Origin: Flavobacteriaceae bacterium bin25
GTDB lineage: Bacteria > Bacteroidota > Bacteroidia > Flavobacteriales > Flavobacteriaceae
Length of the DNA stretch: 64,000 nt
Assembly: GCA_002238525.1 (NCBI GenBank)
Contig: MPMN01000001.1
Span: 79,004-143,003, forward strand
Reading direction: 5' to 3'
A program made the position numbers and the translations under genes. How positions within the stretch are numbered: position 1 is the first letter of the stretch; each line of letters opens with the position of its first letter. Under the pieces are notes generated by a model. The model did no database searches, had not been told where the DNA came from, and saw only the letters and a list, made by a program, of their open reading frames with translations. Positions 1 to 8,773 of this stretch are shown piece by piece.

Positions 1-608
1 GGCTCACGGTATATTTTAAATTCATTAACACCTGCATTTGTAGAAACAGCTTCATCTACAATTGGTATAGGACCATACAAAGTGAACAAATAGTAATGGA
101 AAAAGGCTTTTAACACTTTTACTTCTGCCATCCATTGATTACGTTCACTCTCCTCAATATTGACTGGCCCACCAGATTCTGATGGCATATGCTCTAAAAA
201 GACGTTGCAATGCCTAATGGCATCCCATAAGTTTGGGGCACCATTATTCCCCTCCCAGAAATTCATTATCGGGCTGCTGGAGGTATTTGTTGCACCGTAT
301 CCATAACGATAAGGGTTTGGGAACGTACTGTTAAAAAAAGTAAACTGAATGTCTTCAGTCGTATAAAAAATCTCATCATTTCCCAATAGTGGTAAGCTTT
401 GGTATGGATTTCCATAACTTGGAATAAATGAATAACAAGTCATTAAATATTTTTCAGATTCATTTCTATCAAGAAAGGCATCTTGAAGCACAGGACTATC
501 TCCCGGAACAACATCCAGATAATCACCACAGGAAATTGTGCTGAAAGTCACTAGGATGACAATTAAGACACTTCTCTTTATGTTTATTATGTTTTTCATG
601 CTCTTCAT
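1..608 (-). CDS. SusD-like outer-membrane lipoprotein, N-terminal part (cut by window edge)
   Basis: Reading leftward from an ATG whose A is at 608, the frame is open to the window edge (about 202 codons). It starts with a lysine-rich, hydrophobic signal ending in a lipobox (STISC, Cys about residue 27), followed by GDYLDVVP, a typical mature start of SusD/RagB proteins. Further on it has the SusD-like FWEGNNGAPNLWDAIRHCNVF and KVLKAFFHYYLFTLYGPIPIV, where the helical repeats lie. SusD proteins sit as a lid on the SusC channel and bind the glycan. The gene starts 7 bp after the stop of the upstream susC, so the two form an operon. A second ATG at 599 is a possible start. The C-terminal half lies outside the window, so substrate and full length are unknown. 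Confidence 0.9.
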   Translation of the reverse strand, partial: MKSMKNIINIKRSVLIVILVTFSTISCGDYLDVVPGDSPVLQDAFLDRNESEKYLMTCYSFIPSYGNPYQSLPLLGNDEIFYTTEDIQFTFFNSTFPNPYRYGYGATNTSSSPIMNFWEGNNGAPNLWDAIRHCNVFLEHMPSESGGPVNIEESERNQWMAEVKVLKAFFHYYLFTLYGPIPIVDEAVSTNAGVNEFKIYRE

Positions 609-615
609 GTTTGAT

Positions 616-3600
616 TTAGTTAAAATTAATTTGAAGTCCGAGGTTAAATACCTTTTGCAATGGGTAGGCCAAACCATTTCCCCCCATTTCAGGATCCCAA
701 AGATTAAAATTTGTTATGGTCACCAAATTTGTGCCGCTTACATAAGCCCTAATTATCGTATTGTTTTTATCTGGAAATGTATATCCTATTTCCATTTGTT
801 TTAATCGCAAATACGATGCAGTTCTCATAAAGTATGTGCTGGTCTGAAAGTTATTTTGGTTCCCAACTCCATTAATACTTGATAGTCTAGGCCATTGGGC
901 GTAAAGGTTTCTATTTGATTCTGTCCAATGGTTGTCTGCTATCCAGCTTAACAAGGCTCTATTTCCGCCATCTGTTGATATAAAAGGAGCTATTTCATTC
1001 GGGTTAATCCAAAATGAATAACGCGACTGGCCCTGAAAGAAAAAGTTAAGATCTAGATTCTTGTATCCAGCACTTCCACCAAAACCAAATTGAATTTCCG
1101 GAACTGTAGGATATCCAATTGGTGCAGTATCAAACTGGTTGATAATGCCATCTTTGTTAATATCAACATATTTAATGTCGCCGGCCATTATTTGATCTCC
1201 TAGGGCCGCTTGTGATGCGGAGTTGGCGACTTCTTTTTCATCAATAAAAAGATGTTCAGCGATGTATCCAAAATTCTGAGCGGGCGAATGCCCTACTCTT
1301 GAAATCCAAGGTGCTTTATCTGTCCCAATTTCATCAAAAGTCTCCACATTAGCTGTTCCATAAGTAAAGTTTCCTCTAAATAAAAACCAAATATCATCTA
1401 CTCCACTAGCAATATAACCTTTATAATCTGCTGCTAGTTCAAACCCTTTTGCAACATTAACTTGTACATTACTATACAGTTCATATGGCAAACCTAATGT
1501 TGATGGAATATCTGACCTTCTTTGCAATATATTTCTTCTTTTCTCCCAGTAAACTTCTGGAACGATTGACAATTTATTGTTATAAAGTCCTATTTCAAGT
1601 GCCAAATTTGCTTTTTGAGTAACCTCCCAGGTAATATCAGGGTTACCAGGACTATTAATAGAAACGGTTGGCCTGGAGTAAAGTTCTTGAGACGTGTTGT
1701 TACCAAAAAAACCTCCGAGAAACGAATTTAAATTTACACTTGACAAGTAGTAGAACCTATCAGGCCCTCCAAGGTTATCATTACCAACTGTTCCATAAGT
1801 ACCTCTAAGTTTGAGTTGTGAAACGATATTACTAATGGCTGAGTTAGTGTAAAAATCTTCTTTTGATATGAACCATCCTATACCAAACGAAGGATAAAAG
1901 CCAAAACGGTCTCCTTTAGCAAATCTTTCTGAACCGTTGTAGCCAAAATTAAACTCTGTAAAATACTTCCCGCTATAGGCATAAGTAAGGCGACCTGCAA
2001 GACCTAAATTTCGGTTAGGCAAAGTGTTTTCAAACTCAGTACGTTGGCCCCCATCACCAGTAGGAAAACTATTTTTCCCATCAAGAAATTCCCTTATTGT
2101 ACCTACCAATAAACCACCAACTTCATGCTTTTCGTTAAAAGTATTGCTGTAAACAAAAGACAGCTCTCCATACATGGTTGACGATACATTCTGGTCGCCA
2201 CCAGCATAATCTATAAATCTACTAGCTGTAGTAGGATTTATTGGAAATAAAGTATATCCATCATCCTCAGGTGTTAAGGCATCTTCGCTAGGATTGTAAC
2301 CATTCTGTGTAATTGTAAAATAATAGGGTCTGTACGACCTTATAAGGCTAAAGTTTCCAAACCTCGAAATATTGCCTATAAATTTCAGGTCAAACCCCTC
2401 TAAAATAAAATCTAAATCTTGATAAAATTCTAATTGTGCTGACAAGGTACTTGACCTGTTATCTTCATAACCTTGCATTAACCTTGCATATGGATTGACA
2501 TACCTAACAGCCTCATCATTTCCACCACCGGCTTGAACATTACCAAATAATAAATACGGCGCGAATGAAAACGCTTCATCAGCATTATAGACCGCAGGAA
2601 ATAATACAGGATCGGCATTTAGTGCCTGGTAGTAGGTGTTTCTACCATTATTCCCTAATTCTCCTATTGGACCTCGGTAATCATCAAATGCACCATTCAA
2701 ACGAACAACCATCCTTGTTATCGGTGAGACATTAACATTTACATTTGAACGCAACGTGTATTTTCTAAACTTAATATTGGTATTCCATTTATTAATCTTA
2801 TCAACTTTTAGGATACCATTATCTTCTGAATAAGAACCGCCCACATAGTAGTTTGCAACTTTACCACCACCGCTAACACTTAGATTTGCTCTATTGTTTA
2901 TAGAATAATCTCTGGTTAATTCTCTTAACCAATTGGTAGCCGGATAAACAAAACGGTTACGGTTTGGATCTTGTGTTCTTTCAATTTTTTCCAACGAATA
3001 ACGTGGTGATGCAACAGGGTCTCGGGTTAAAATAGCCTCATTAAAATTCCTCATGTAGTTAATTGGGTCAGCAAGACTAACCTTCGTTGTAGGCGTTGAA
3101 ACCGAAGACTCGGTCCTAACATTGATAATAGCTTTACCCTCTTTACCTTGTCTAGTTGTGATAAGCACTACACCATTACCACCACGTGCTCCATATAAAG
3201 CCGTTGCAGCAGCGTCTTTAAGTACAGAGAAGCTTTGGATATCATCTGGGCTAAGGCGTGAGAGCTGGCGTGAATCTATTTCTACATTGTCAACTAGAAT
3301 TAAAGGCGATCTTACGTTATTTCCAAATGAAGCTGCATTACGGATAAAGAATTGAGCATTATCGTCACCGGGTGCTCCTGTACTTTGATATGATATAAGC
3401 CCGGTCATTTGACCGGATAATGCAGTGGTAATATTGCTTGTTGGAACTGCTTGGAGGTTGCCTACATCAATAGATGTTATTGAAGATACAACGCTCTCTT
3501 TTTTTTGTGTGCCATAAGCAACCAACACAACCTCATCTATTGCGCTATCCTCCTGCAACGTAATATTAAAATCTGTTTGAGAATCGACAGTAATTTCTTG

Positions 3601-4071
3601 GGATAAATACCCTACGTAGGATATGACTAATACCGAATTGGTATTGTCTACACTTAACGTAAAATTACCGTCAAAATCGGTCTGCGTTCCATTATTGGTG
3701 TCTTTCTCTAAAATATTGGCTCCGGGTAATGGTACATTGCTGCTATCCACAACAACACCTTTGATTTGTATTTTTTGGGGTAAAATAACAGGGCTATTTA
3801 TGGTTTCTTCGCGTGCTCTAGATTTTTCCTCCCTAGAATCTACCAATTCTGTGTTGACAAAATTTTTAAGATTAGAAATAGATTCTATTTCCTCAAGTAC
3901 CCTCTCTACACTTACATTTTCAAGATCTGAAATGATTTTGGCATTTCGGGAATACATGCTGGCATGTATTTGAAAAAGCGTTAGCAATATTAAAAATGAA
4001 GTTATTTTCATTTTCAAATCGAATTGAAAAAGAGTAAAACCAATACTCTTTGTTTTACAAAGTATTTTCAT
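616..4071 (-). CDS. SusC/RagA-type TonB-dependent outer-membrane transporter
   Basis: At 1151 aa it is the usual length for SusC proteins, which import oligosaccharides or peptides across the outer membrane with energy from TonB. A signal sequence lies near residues 20-38; the start could be residue 1 or the second Met at residue 21 (MKITSFLILL). A carboxypeptidase-regulatory-like domain (about 103-175, with PLPGANILEKDTNNGTQTDF) is followed by the plug, with VLVAYGTQKKESV as TonB-box region and LYGARGGNGVVLITT, and then the barrel, ending in the aromatic-rich FNLGLQINFN. The stretch before the regulatory domain resembles the start of an STN domain (VERVLEEIESISNLKNF) but is much shorter than a full one. 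It is co-directional with the susD that follows, and two duplicated promoters lie upstream at 4557-4587 and 4993-5023. The substrate is unknown. Confidence 0.93.
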   Translation of the reverse strand: MKILCKTKSIGFTLFQFDLKMKITSFLILLTLFQIHASMYSRNAKIISDLENVSVERVLEEIESISNLKNFVNTELVDSREEKSRAREETINSPVILPQKIQIKGVVVDSSNVPLPGANILEKDTNNGTQTDFDGNFTLSVDNTNSVLVISYVGYLSQEITVDSQTDFNITLQEDSAIDEVVLVAYGTQKKESVVSSITSIDVGNLQAVPTSNITTALSGQMTGLISYQSTGAPGDDNAQFFIRNAASFGNNVRSPLILVDNVEIDSRQLSRLSPDDIQSFSVLKDAAATALYGARGGNGVVLITTRQGKEGKAIINVRTESSVSTPTTKVSLADPINYMRNFNEAILTRDPVASPRYSLEKIERTQDPNRNRFVYPATNWLRELTRDYSINNRANLSVSGGGKVANYYVGGSYSEDNGILKVDKINKWNTNIKFRKYTLRSNVNVNVSPITRMVVRLNGAFDDYRGPIGELGNNGRNTYYQALNADPVLFPAVYNADEAFSFAPYLLFGNVQAGGGNDEAVRYVNPYARLMQGYEDNRSSTLSAQLEFYQDLDFILEGFDLKFIGNISRFGNFSLIRSYRPYYFTITQNGYNPSEDALTPEDDGYTLFPINPTTASRFIDYAGGDQNVSSTMYGELSFVYSNTFNEKHEVGGLLVGTIREFLDGKNSFPTGDGGQRTEFENTLPNRNLGLAGRLTYAYSGKYFTEFNFGYNGSERFAKGDRFGFYPSFGIGWFISKEDFYTNSAISNIVSQLKLRGTYGTVGNDNLGGPDRFYYLSSVNLNSFLGGFFGNNTSQELYSRPTVSINSPGNPDITWEVTQKANLALEIGLYNNKLSIVPEVYWEKRRNILQRRSDIPSTLGLPYELYSNVQVNVAKGFELAADYKGYIASGVDDIWFLFRGNFTYGTANVETFDEIGTDKAPWISRVGHSPAQNFGYIAEHLFIDEKEVANSASQAALGDQIMAGDIKYVDINKDGIINQFDTAPIGYPTVPEIQFGFGGSAGYKNLDLNFFFQGQSRYSFWINPNEIAPFISTDGGNRALLSWIADNHWTESNRNLYAQWPRLSSINGVGNQNNFQTSTYFMRTASYLRLKQMEIGYTFPDKNNTIIRAYVSGTNLVTITNFNLWDPEMGGNGLAYPLQKVFNLGLQINFN

Positions 4072-4556
4072 AAATTGATTGTTTTTTTAGTTTGCGGTTT
4101 TTAAAGGTCATCATTTATATGCCGTATATTAGATTTTCATTGATGCCTTCTTGGGTAGCCATCATTCGCTCTTTGCTATATGAGAATGGATTTTCAGGAG
4201 TTCTATTTCTGACAGCTTCATTGTTTAACATCACATAGACGATATTAAACCGGCAAGTGATCCAAATCTGAAACCAACGTATATAAAAAAAGAAAATCTT
4301 GTTGCTTAGCGTGTAAGCTCTAAAAAAGTAGGGGGGGGTAGAGGGTATCACGTTCATGCAGATCGTGTTCACGGAATCAGCGCTCAACAAATGTAAGAAT
4401 AATCTATCCCAAATGTAAGAATAATTTATTAAATGTTGATACATCTGAACTAAATTCTTGAAATTCGCGTTAGGATAAGGATAGTAATCAAATTTAGAAA
4501 GCGATTTAACACACCAGCTAAAATTCTTGTGCAATTCAATTCATACGATTTAAATA

Positions 4557-4587
4557 CGAATATAATTTCTTGACTAGGTTTTACAAA
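4557..4587 (-). promoter_or_regulatory. Bacteroidota-type promoter, copy 1, upstream of susC
   Basis: On the minus strand TTTG (4587-4584) is followed after exactly 19 bases by TATATTCG (4564-4557). The Bacteroidota housekeeping consensus is TTTG-N19-TAnnTTTG, so one base differs. A transcript starting near 4550 would have a leader of about 480 nt before the susC start at 4071. Confidence 0.62.
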
Positions 4588-4992
4588 ATTTATGTGTTGC
4601 ATATTAGATTTTCATTGATAGCCATTATTCGATCTTTGCTATATGAGAATGGATTTTCAGGAGTTCTATTTATAACAGCTTCATTGTTTAACATCACATA
4701 GACGATATTAAACCGGCAGGTGATCCAAATCTGAAACCAACGTATATAAAAAAAGAAAATCTTGTTGCTTAGCGTGTAAGCTCTAAAAAAGTAGGGGGGG
4801 GTAGAGGGTATCAGGTTCATGCAGATCGTGTTCACGGAATCAGCGCTCAACAAATGTAAGAATAATTTATTAAATGTTGATACATCTGAACTAAATTCTT
4901 GAAATTCGCATTAGGATAAGGATAGTAATCAAATTTAGAAATCTATTTAACACACCAGTTAAAATTCTTGTTCAATTCATACGATTTAAATA

Positions 4993-5023
4993 CGAATATA
5001 ATTTCTTGACCAGGTTTTACAAA
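4993..5023 (-). promoter_or_regulatory. Bacteroidota-type promoter, copy 2, upstream of susC
   Basis: The same TTTG (5023-5020), 19-base spacer and TATATTCG (5000-4993) recur in the distal repeat copy; the spacer differs by a single base. This would give a second leftward start about 435 bp farther from susC, near 4986. Confidence 0.6.
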
Positions 5024-5150
5024 CATGAAATTATCTTTCAAAAGCACAACTTTTCGAATAGTTTTTTGGACTATATTGGGGCAAAGATAAGTTATATCAT
5101 TTACACATTATAAATGCTCAAAAAGGCTTTGGTGTATAAATTATATCCTA

Positions 5151-6378
5151 TAATGGATTTTATGAGTTCAGACTTCAGTTGCGTAATCATCTCAGTTATT
5201 TTTTTTCTTTAGAGATTCAAGATCTTCAAAGAATTTCATAGCCACTTTTTCTTTCATCCATTGCCATACCTTTTTAGCAGTATTAAGCTCTGGGGTATAA
5301 GCAGGAATTCTGGTGAACTCAATATTTTCTGGAATGGTCATATTCTTAGAAGCATGAAAGCCAGCATTGTCTATAATCAGGATTTTAAGTTCTTTCGGAT
5401 TTTGTTTGCTCAAATCATTCAGAAAACCCTCGAAAATATCATTAGACACTGATAATGTTTCCCAACAGAAGCTATTTCCTGTGATAGGTGAAAAGCATCC
5501 CCATAACCAAAACGATTGATAACTATGCTGATATTTACCAACCGGATGGACACCTTTGGAAACCAACACCTGCTTTTGTTTGGTCATAAATCCAAAACGA
5601 GATTCATCTTGAAAAGAAAGATTGAAGGAATCAAACTTATGCTTATTCTTAGCTATAATGCTTTTAATTTCACACAGTTTACCTAGAAGTTTTTCTTCTT
5701 TATAGGTCCGTTCAGCATCTTTATCTTTTTTATGATGAGATTTTCTTGAAACAATTAGCACTATATGTGATGTTTCCGACAGTGCTTATAAAGAACTTGA
5801 TAGCTTATATCGGATTGGTGATTTTTATGTACCCATGCTAATAACTCAATGTGACTAGTTATCGTTGTTGTAGGATTTGCAAGCATAGATGCTATGGCTT
5901 TTTTGGTTTGTTCCGTTATCAATGGCGGAATACCACCTCGTTGTCTGATACCGAGGAATTCCTTTAAACCGCCTTGATCATAAAACCTAAGCCAATTATA
6001 AATAGTCCTACGGAAAACCTTAAGCCTGGGGATTAATACCCTTTAAACATTAAAGTTGCTCATAAAATATTTAATGCCTAAGTTGTTTAGCCGTAGAGTA
6101 AACATGTAAACTTGTTGAGTAAATGTAGTGTTTAAATGGTATAAGTCCCTGGATGTAAGTCACTTTTCCCTGTTTTAGCAAGAGAAGCATCTTAACTTTA
6201 TTTTTATTGCTACTGTTCTTTCGCTTGGGCATGAGCTTCCTCAGTTCATGCTCGCTCTCTTGTACTTGTATGTCAATTTTTTAGGCATACAAGGAATTTA
6301 ATCAATTAATTGTATCATATGAATATAGTATAATTCAAATGGTTGATCAGATGGATTCTGAACTCATAAAATCCATTA
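5151..6378 (-). mobile_element. IS630-family insertion sequence with intact termini but inactivated transposase
   Basis: The ends are a perfect 22-bp inverted repeat: TAATGGATTTTATGAGTTCA+GA at 5151-5172 and its exact reverse complement at 6357-6378. IS630 elements insert at TA and duplicate it; the outer TA of each repeat may be that target duplication, leaving an element of 5153-6376. The interior holds one broken transposase gene read leftward. The element lies between the susC promoter region and an IS1634 fragment. Confidence 0.82.
5192..6232 (-). pseudogene. IS630-family transposase pseudogene
   Basis: Reading starts at an ATG (A at 6232, MPKRKNSSNK) into an N-terminal helix-turn-helix region with several frame breaks around 5990-6190. 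A well-preserved segment follows (GGIPPLITEQTKKAIASMLA, about 5960-5850), and a stop/frameshift near 5765 separates it from the DDE domain at 5192-5761. That domain shows FQDESRFGF and IIDNAGFHAS, the first two catalytic Asp regions. At the third site the family pattern (PELNPxEK) reads PELNTAKK: the codon is AAA where GAA is expected, so the catalytic Glu is Lys. With the frame breaks, this copy cannot encode an active enzyme. Scraps of a related element lie at 27620-28082. Confidence 0.87.
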
Positions 6379-6428
6379 CAGAATATGAATGATACATCAA
6401 ATCCCTTTTGAACAAATATAGTGACTAA

Positions 6429-7202
6429 ATGGTATTAGGTGCTGAGTATGTGGTTGCTGCCAGGTTAAGGTCATTGAATCAGAAGCTGACCAATATCATC
6501 TTAGGGACACATGATTGGACAAAACTCAAAGATGGCCGGAAGTTGGTCGAATACAGAATAGGGAACCAGAGATTAATTTTAAGGTATTGTCCTGATTATG
6601 CTGCACGGATGCAACACAAAAGAGAGCAGCAGGTAGAAAAGGCCAAAGAGAGAATAAAAAAGAATGCCATCACTATCGGTGGTAGGGGAGGTAGATATAT
6701 CAAGATGGAAAGCAAAGATGCACAGATAGATGTGGAAGCTATTGCAAGGGACAAGAAGTTTGATGGTCTTCATGGGGTATGGACTTCATTAAAGTTCGCT
6801 TCAAAAGAAGAGATTTATCAGCGTTATAGTGAACTATGGGAGATAGAAGAGAGTTTTCGAGTGATGAAGACTGATCTGGGAACGCGTCCGACCTTTCATT
6901 GGAAGCCTAGGAGAATCCATGCTCATTTTTGTATCTGTTTTGTGGCTTTTGCACTGGTTCAGATAGCCCATTACTGCTATCATCTCCAATACAGTCGCAA
7001 ACCCATCAGTAAAGGAAGGATGCTCAGGGAGATTCGAGATGTTGAGGTATCCATTATAGAGGATACGGGCAACAAAAATGAATTTTTACTTCCTTCCTCG
7101 GTCAATGACACACAGACAAGGATATATCATGCTTTAGGGTTGAAGCTTCAAACCAGGACTGTTCCCAGGGACCTGAGTAAAATAGTGTACAATACAGATT
7201 AG
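6429..7202 (+). pseudogene. IS1634-type (IS4 superfamily) transposase, C-terminal fragment
   Basis: The 257-codon frame matches the C-terminal half of IS1634-like DDE transposases. It opens in the region after the second catalytic Asp (GAEYVVAARLRSLNQKL), runs through the insertion domain and contains the Glu region YSELWEIEESFRVMKTDL with HWKPRRIHAHFCICF after it. The N-terminal half with the first two Asp residues is missing: in-frame stops lie directly upstream, and the IS630 right end is only 50 bp away. It differs clearly in sequence from the IS1634-type element at 19.2-20.6 kb, so it is a different lineage. The ATG at 6429 is just the first Met in the remaining frame. Confidence 0.85.
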
Positions 7203-7331
7203 CTTTTCCATCTGTATCGCATCGATTTATTTCTGAGAAGTACCTTTTTGTAGCGTACCGTGTTTTTTTTAACAAAATCAGTGTCAATTAGTTGGGATTT
7301 CAAACCGACGAAGTCAGGCGAACGAGGCCAA

Positions 7332-7852
7332 AACCCTTCTTTTATGCGCTTGGAAGAAGCCTTGACAATCAGGCTCCTCAATATACACCGCATACCTGCC
7401 ACCTTAAGAAATTATGGTATTGTTACCCTTTATGTGTAGCGGGACAAAATACAAGATGACATGCTCTATGGTGAAAAAGCAAGTAAAGCCATACTCGGTA
7501 ACCTGTCCTATCAATTTTTTGGAAAGGTAAACAATCCGGATACCGCAAGTATTATGAACGTTTCTTTGAGATTGTAAAGAACCCCACCCGAAGCATAAGC
7601 AAGGGAATGGGACTGTCGTCGGAGGTCAGAGTGATCAAAGGAGAGAGAGAAGTACCCAAAAGAAGGGCTGAAGTGTTTTTTAGATTGAAACAGGGTGAAT
7701 TTATCGTATTTGCCGATGGAATAGATAGAAAAGTACAGTTTAAGAGGCCGCAGATAAAAAAGGACTTGCCTACCCTAATAGCTATTTCTTCACAAGAGTT
7801 GGAAAAGAGCTTTCTTAAAATCCATGGCGAAGTGAAATCGATGTTTAAATGA
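7332..7852 (+). pseudogene. Remnant of a conjugative coupling protein (TraG/VirD4-like), C-terminal region
   Basis: Three stretches in order read as one protein. FMRLEEALTIRLLNIHRIPA runs in frame to a TAG at about 7437-7439. The same frame continues with RDKIQDDMLYGEKASKAILG and LSYQFFGKVNNPDT to about 7545. After a one-base frameshift, YYERFFEIVKNPTRSISKGM leads into the open frame 7607-7852. The pattern of a P/ALRNYGI strand, a sensor-like DKIQ, ILGNLSYQFFGKVNNPDTA and a glycine-rich tail resembles the C-terminal half of TraG-type type IV coupling proteins of Bacteroidota conjugative elements. The family call is from recall of motifs. The Walker A half is absent. It marks a former integrative or conjugative element here. 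Confidence 0.55.
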
Positions 7853-7957
7853 ACTTCTATTCAGGAACCTTAGAAAACCCAAAAACATATCAGCCAGATA
7901 TACTGATACTGGAATTCTGATTCTTTAGACCTAGTTCAGGCAATAACAACAAAACTA

Positions 7958-8554
7958 TTACGCCTTTAGGCTTTGACGGAAACCGAACAAAACGAAAAGG
8001 ACAATATCAGTCTTGCTACGAACATTTTTACGAATTCGTGAAAACGCCATAGTGATATGTCTTTCTATTGTTTTAGGTGAAAGATTTAAATATTCAGCAA
8101 TTTCAATGTGTGTCAAACCTTCTTTCTTACTCAAGAGAAAGATTTGTTTGCATTTCGGAGGTAGTTCTTGAATAGCCAGTGTGACCATTTTGATAAGCCT
8201 TTCAAGCGAATCCTGATCTTTATCCTCGAAAATAGCATCTAATTCTTCAATATATTTTCTTTTAAGAGCAGTGATTTGTTTGTTTTTATGGAATTCAGTT
8301 ATGCAATCATTATATACTGATTTAAAGAGAAAACTTGTCAAGGATAATTCAGGGTTTAATTTATGTCGTTTCTCCCACACTTTTAGGTAGACGTTTTGAA
8401 CAATGTCCTCAGCTAATAGAATATTACTTACGAGACTGTTCGCATAAAGGCATAATCGATGGTCATAAACATCTATCATATACCCATAAGCGCTTTCATC
8501 TCCCTCTTTTAATCTGCGTACTAGACTAGAGTTGAGTTTATTTCTATCATTCAT
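7958..8554 (-). CDS. ECF-family RNA polymerase sigma factor
   Basis: A 198-aa protein with the two conserved ECF parts: region 2 (about 25-95; AEDIVQNVYLKVWEKR is the region 2.4 signature) and region 4 with a helix-turn-helix (about 135-190; GLTHIEIAEYLNLSPKTIER). Such sigma factors in Bacteroidota direct transcription of susC/susD operons and are held by a membrane FecR anti-sigma factor until the SusC transporter binds its substrate. The fecR gene starts 220 bp away on the opposite strand, and susC/susD follow it, so this sigma most likely controls the locus 10-18 kb. The C-terminal DIVLFVLFGFRQSLKA is hydrophobic and slightly unusual. Confidence 0.9.
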   Translation of the reverse strand: MNDRNKLNSSLVRRLKEGDESAYGYMIDVYDHRLCLYANSLVSNILLAEDIVQNVYLKVWEKRHKLNPELSLTSFLFKSVYNDCITEFHKNKQITALKRKYIEELDAIFEDKDQDSLERLIKMVTLAIQELPPKCKQIFLLSKKEGLTHIEIAEYLNLSPKTIERHITMAFSRIRKNVRSKTDIVLFVLFGFRQSLKA

Positions 8555-8773
8555 GTTTGACTATGTTCAGTTTGGTGTTTCAAAAACCTCAAAGCTACTT
8601 TCAAAAACCAAAATCTTTCAGAATTCTTTGCTTTTTGTTTTTGATTCAAGAACGTTATTAGAGTGCTTAACAGACTACAATAGTAAAAAAAATACTTAAA
8701 CTTTAAAAAAACTATTAAAAAGTTGGGGGTATGTCAAAAAAATCAAGTTATATATAAGGAATCTTTACCTAGT

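Larger units (their letters stand above)
4115..5025 (-). repeat. Tandem duplication of a promoter-leader unit (two copies)
   Basis: Copy 1 (about 4115-4589) and copy 2 (about 4590-5025) are direct repeats matching over nearly their whole length, with scattered substitutions and a few small indels; for example, copy 1 has an extra AATCTATCCCAAATGTAAG. Each copy contains a run of eight G (4331-4338, 4794-4801) and ends in an identical leftward promoter. Open frames of 139 and 87 codons run leftward inside the copies, but they differ at their ends and have no recognisable family, so I treat the unit as non-coding leader. Confidence 0.88.

Noticed and set aside
538..804. Rightward frame of 88 codons
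   Set aside because: It lies on the opposite strand of the susD start and susC end, both well supported.
4115..4853. Two related leftward open frames of 139 and 87 codons inside the tandem duplication
   Set aside because: They owe their similarity to the DNA repeat, differ at both ends through indels, include a poly-Pro from the G8 tract and match no family. A leader role explains them better.
4115..5025. CRISPR array or diversity-generating template repeat
   Set aside because: Only two long copies without spacers, and no Cas or reverse transcriptase gene in the window.
6579..7402. Leftward frames opposite the IS1634 and TraG remnants
   Set aside because: They are antisense to readable transposase and coupling-protein sequence and show no family motif.
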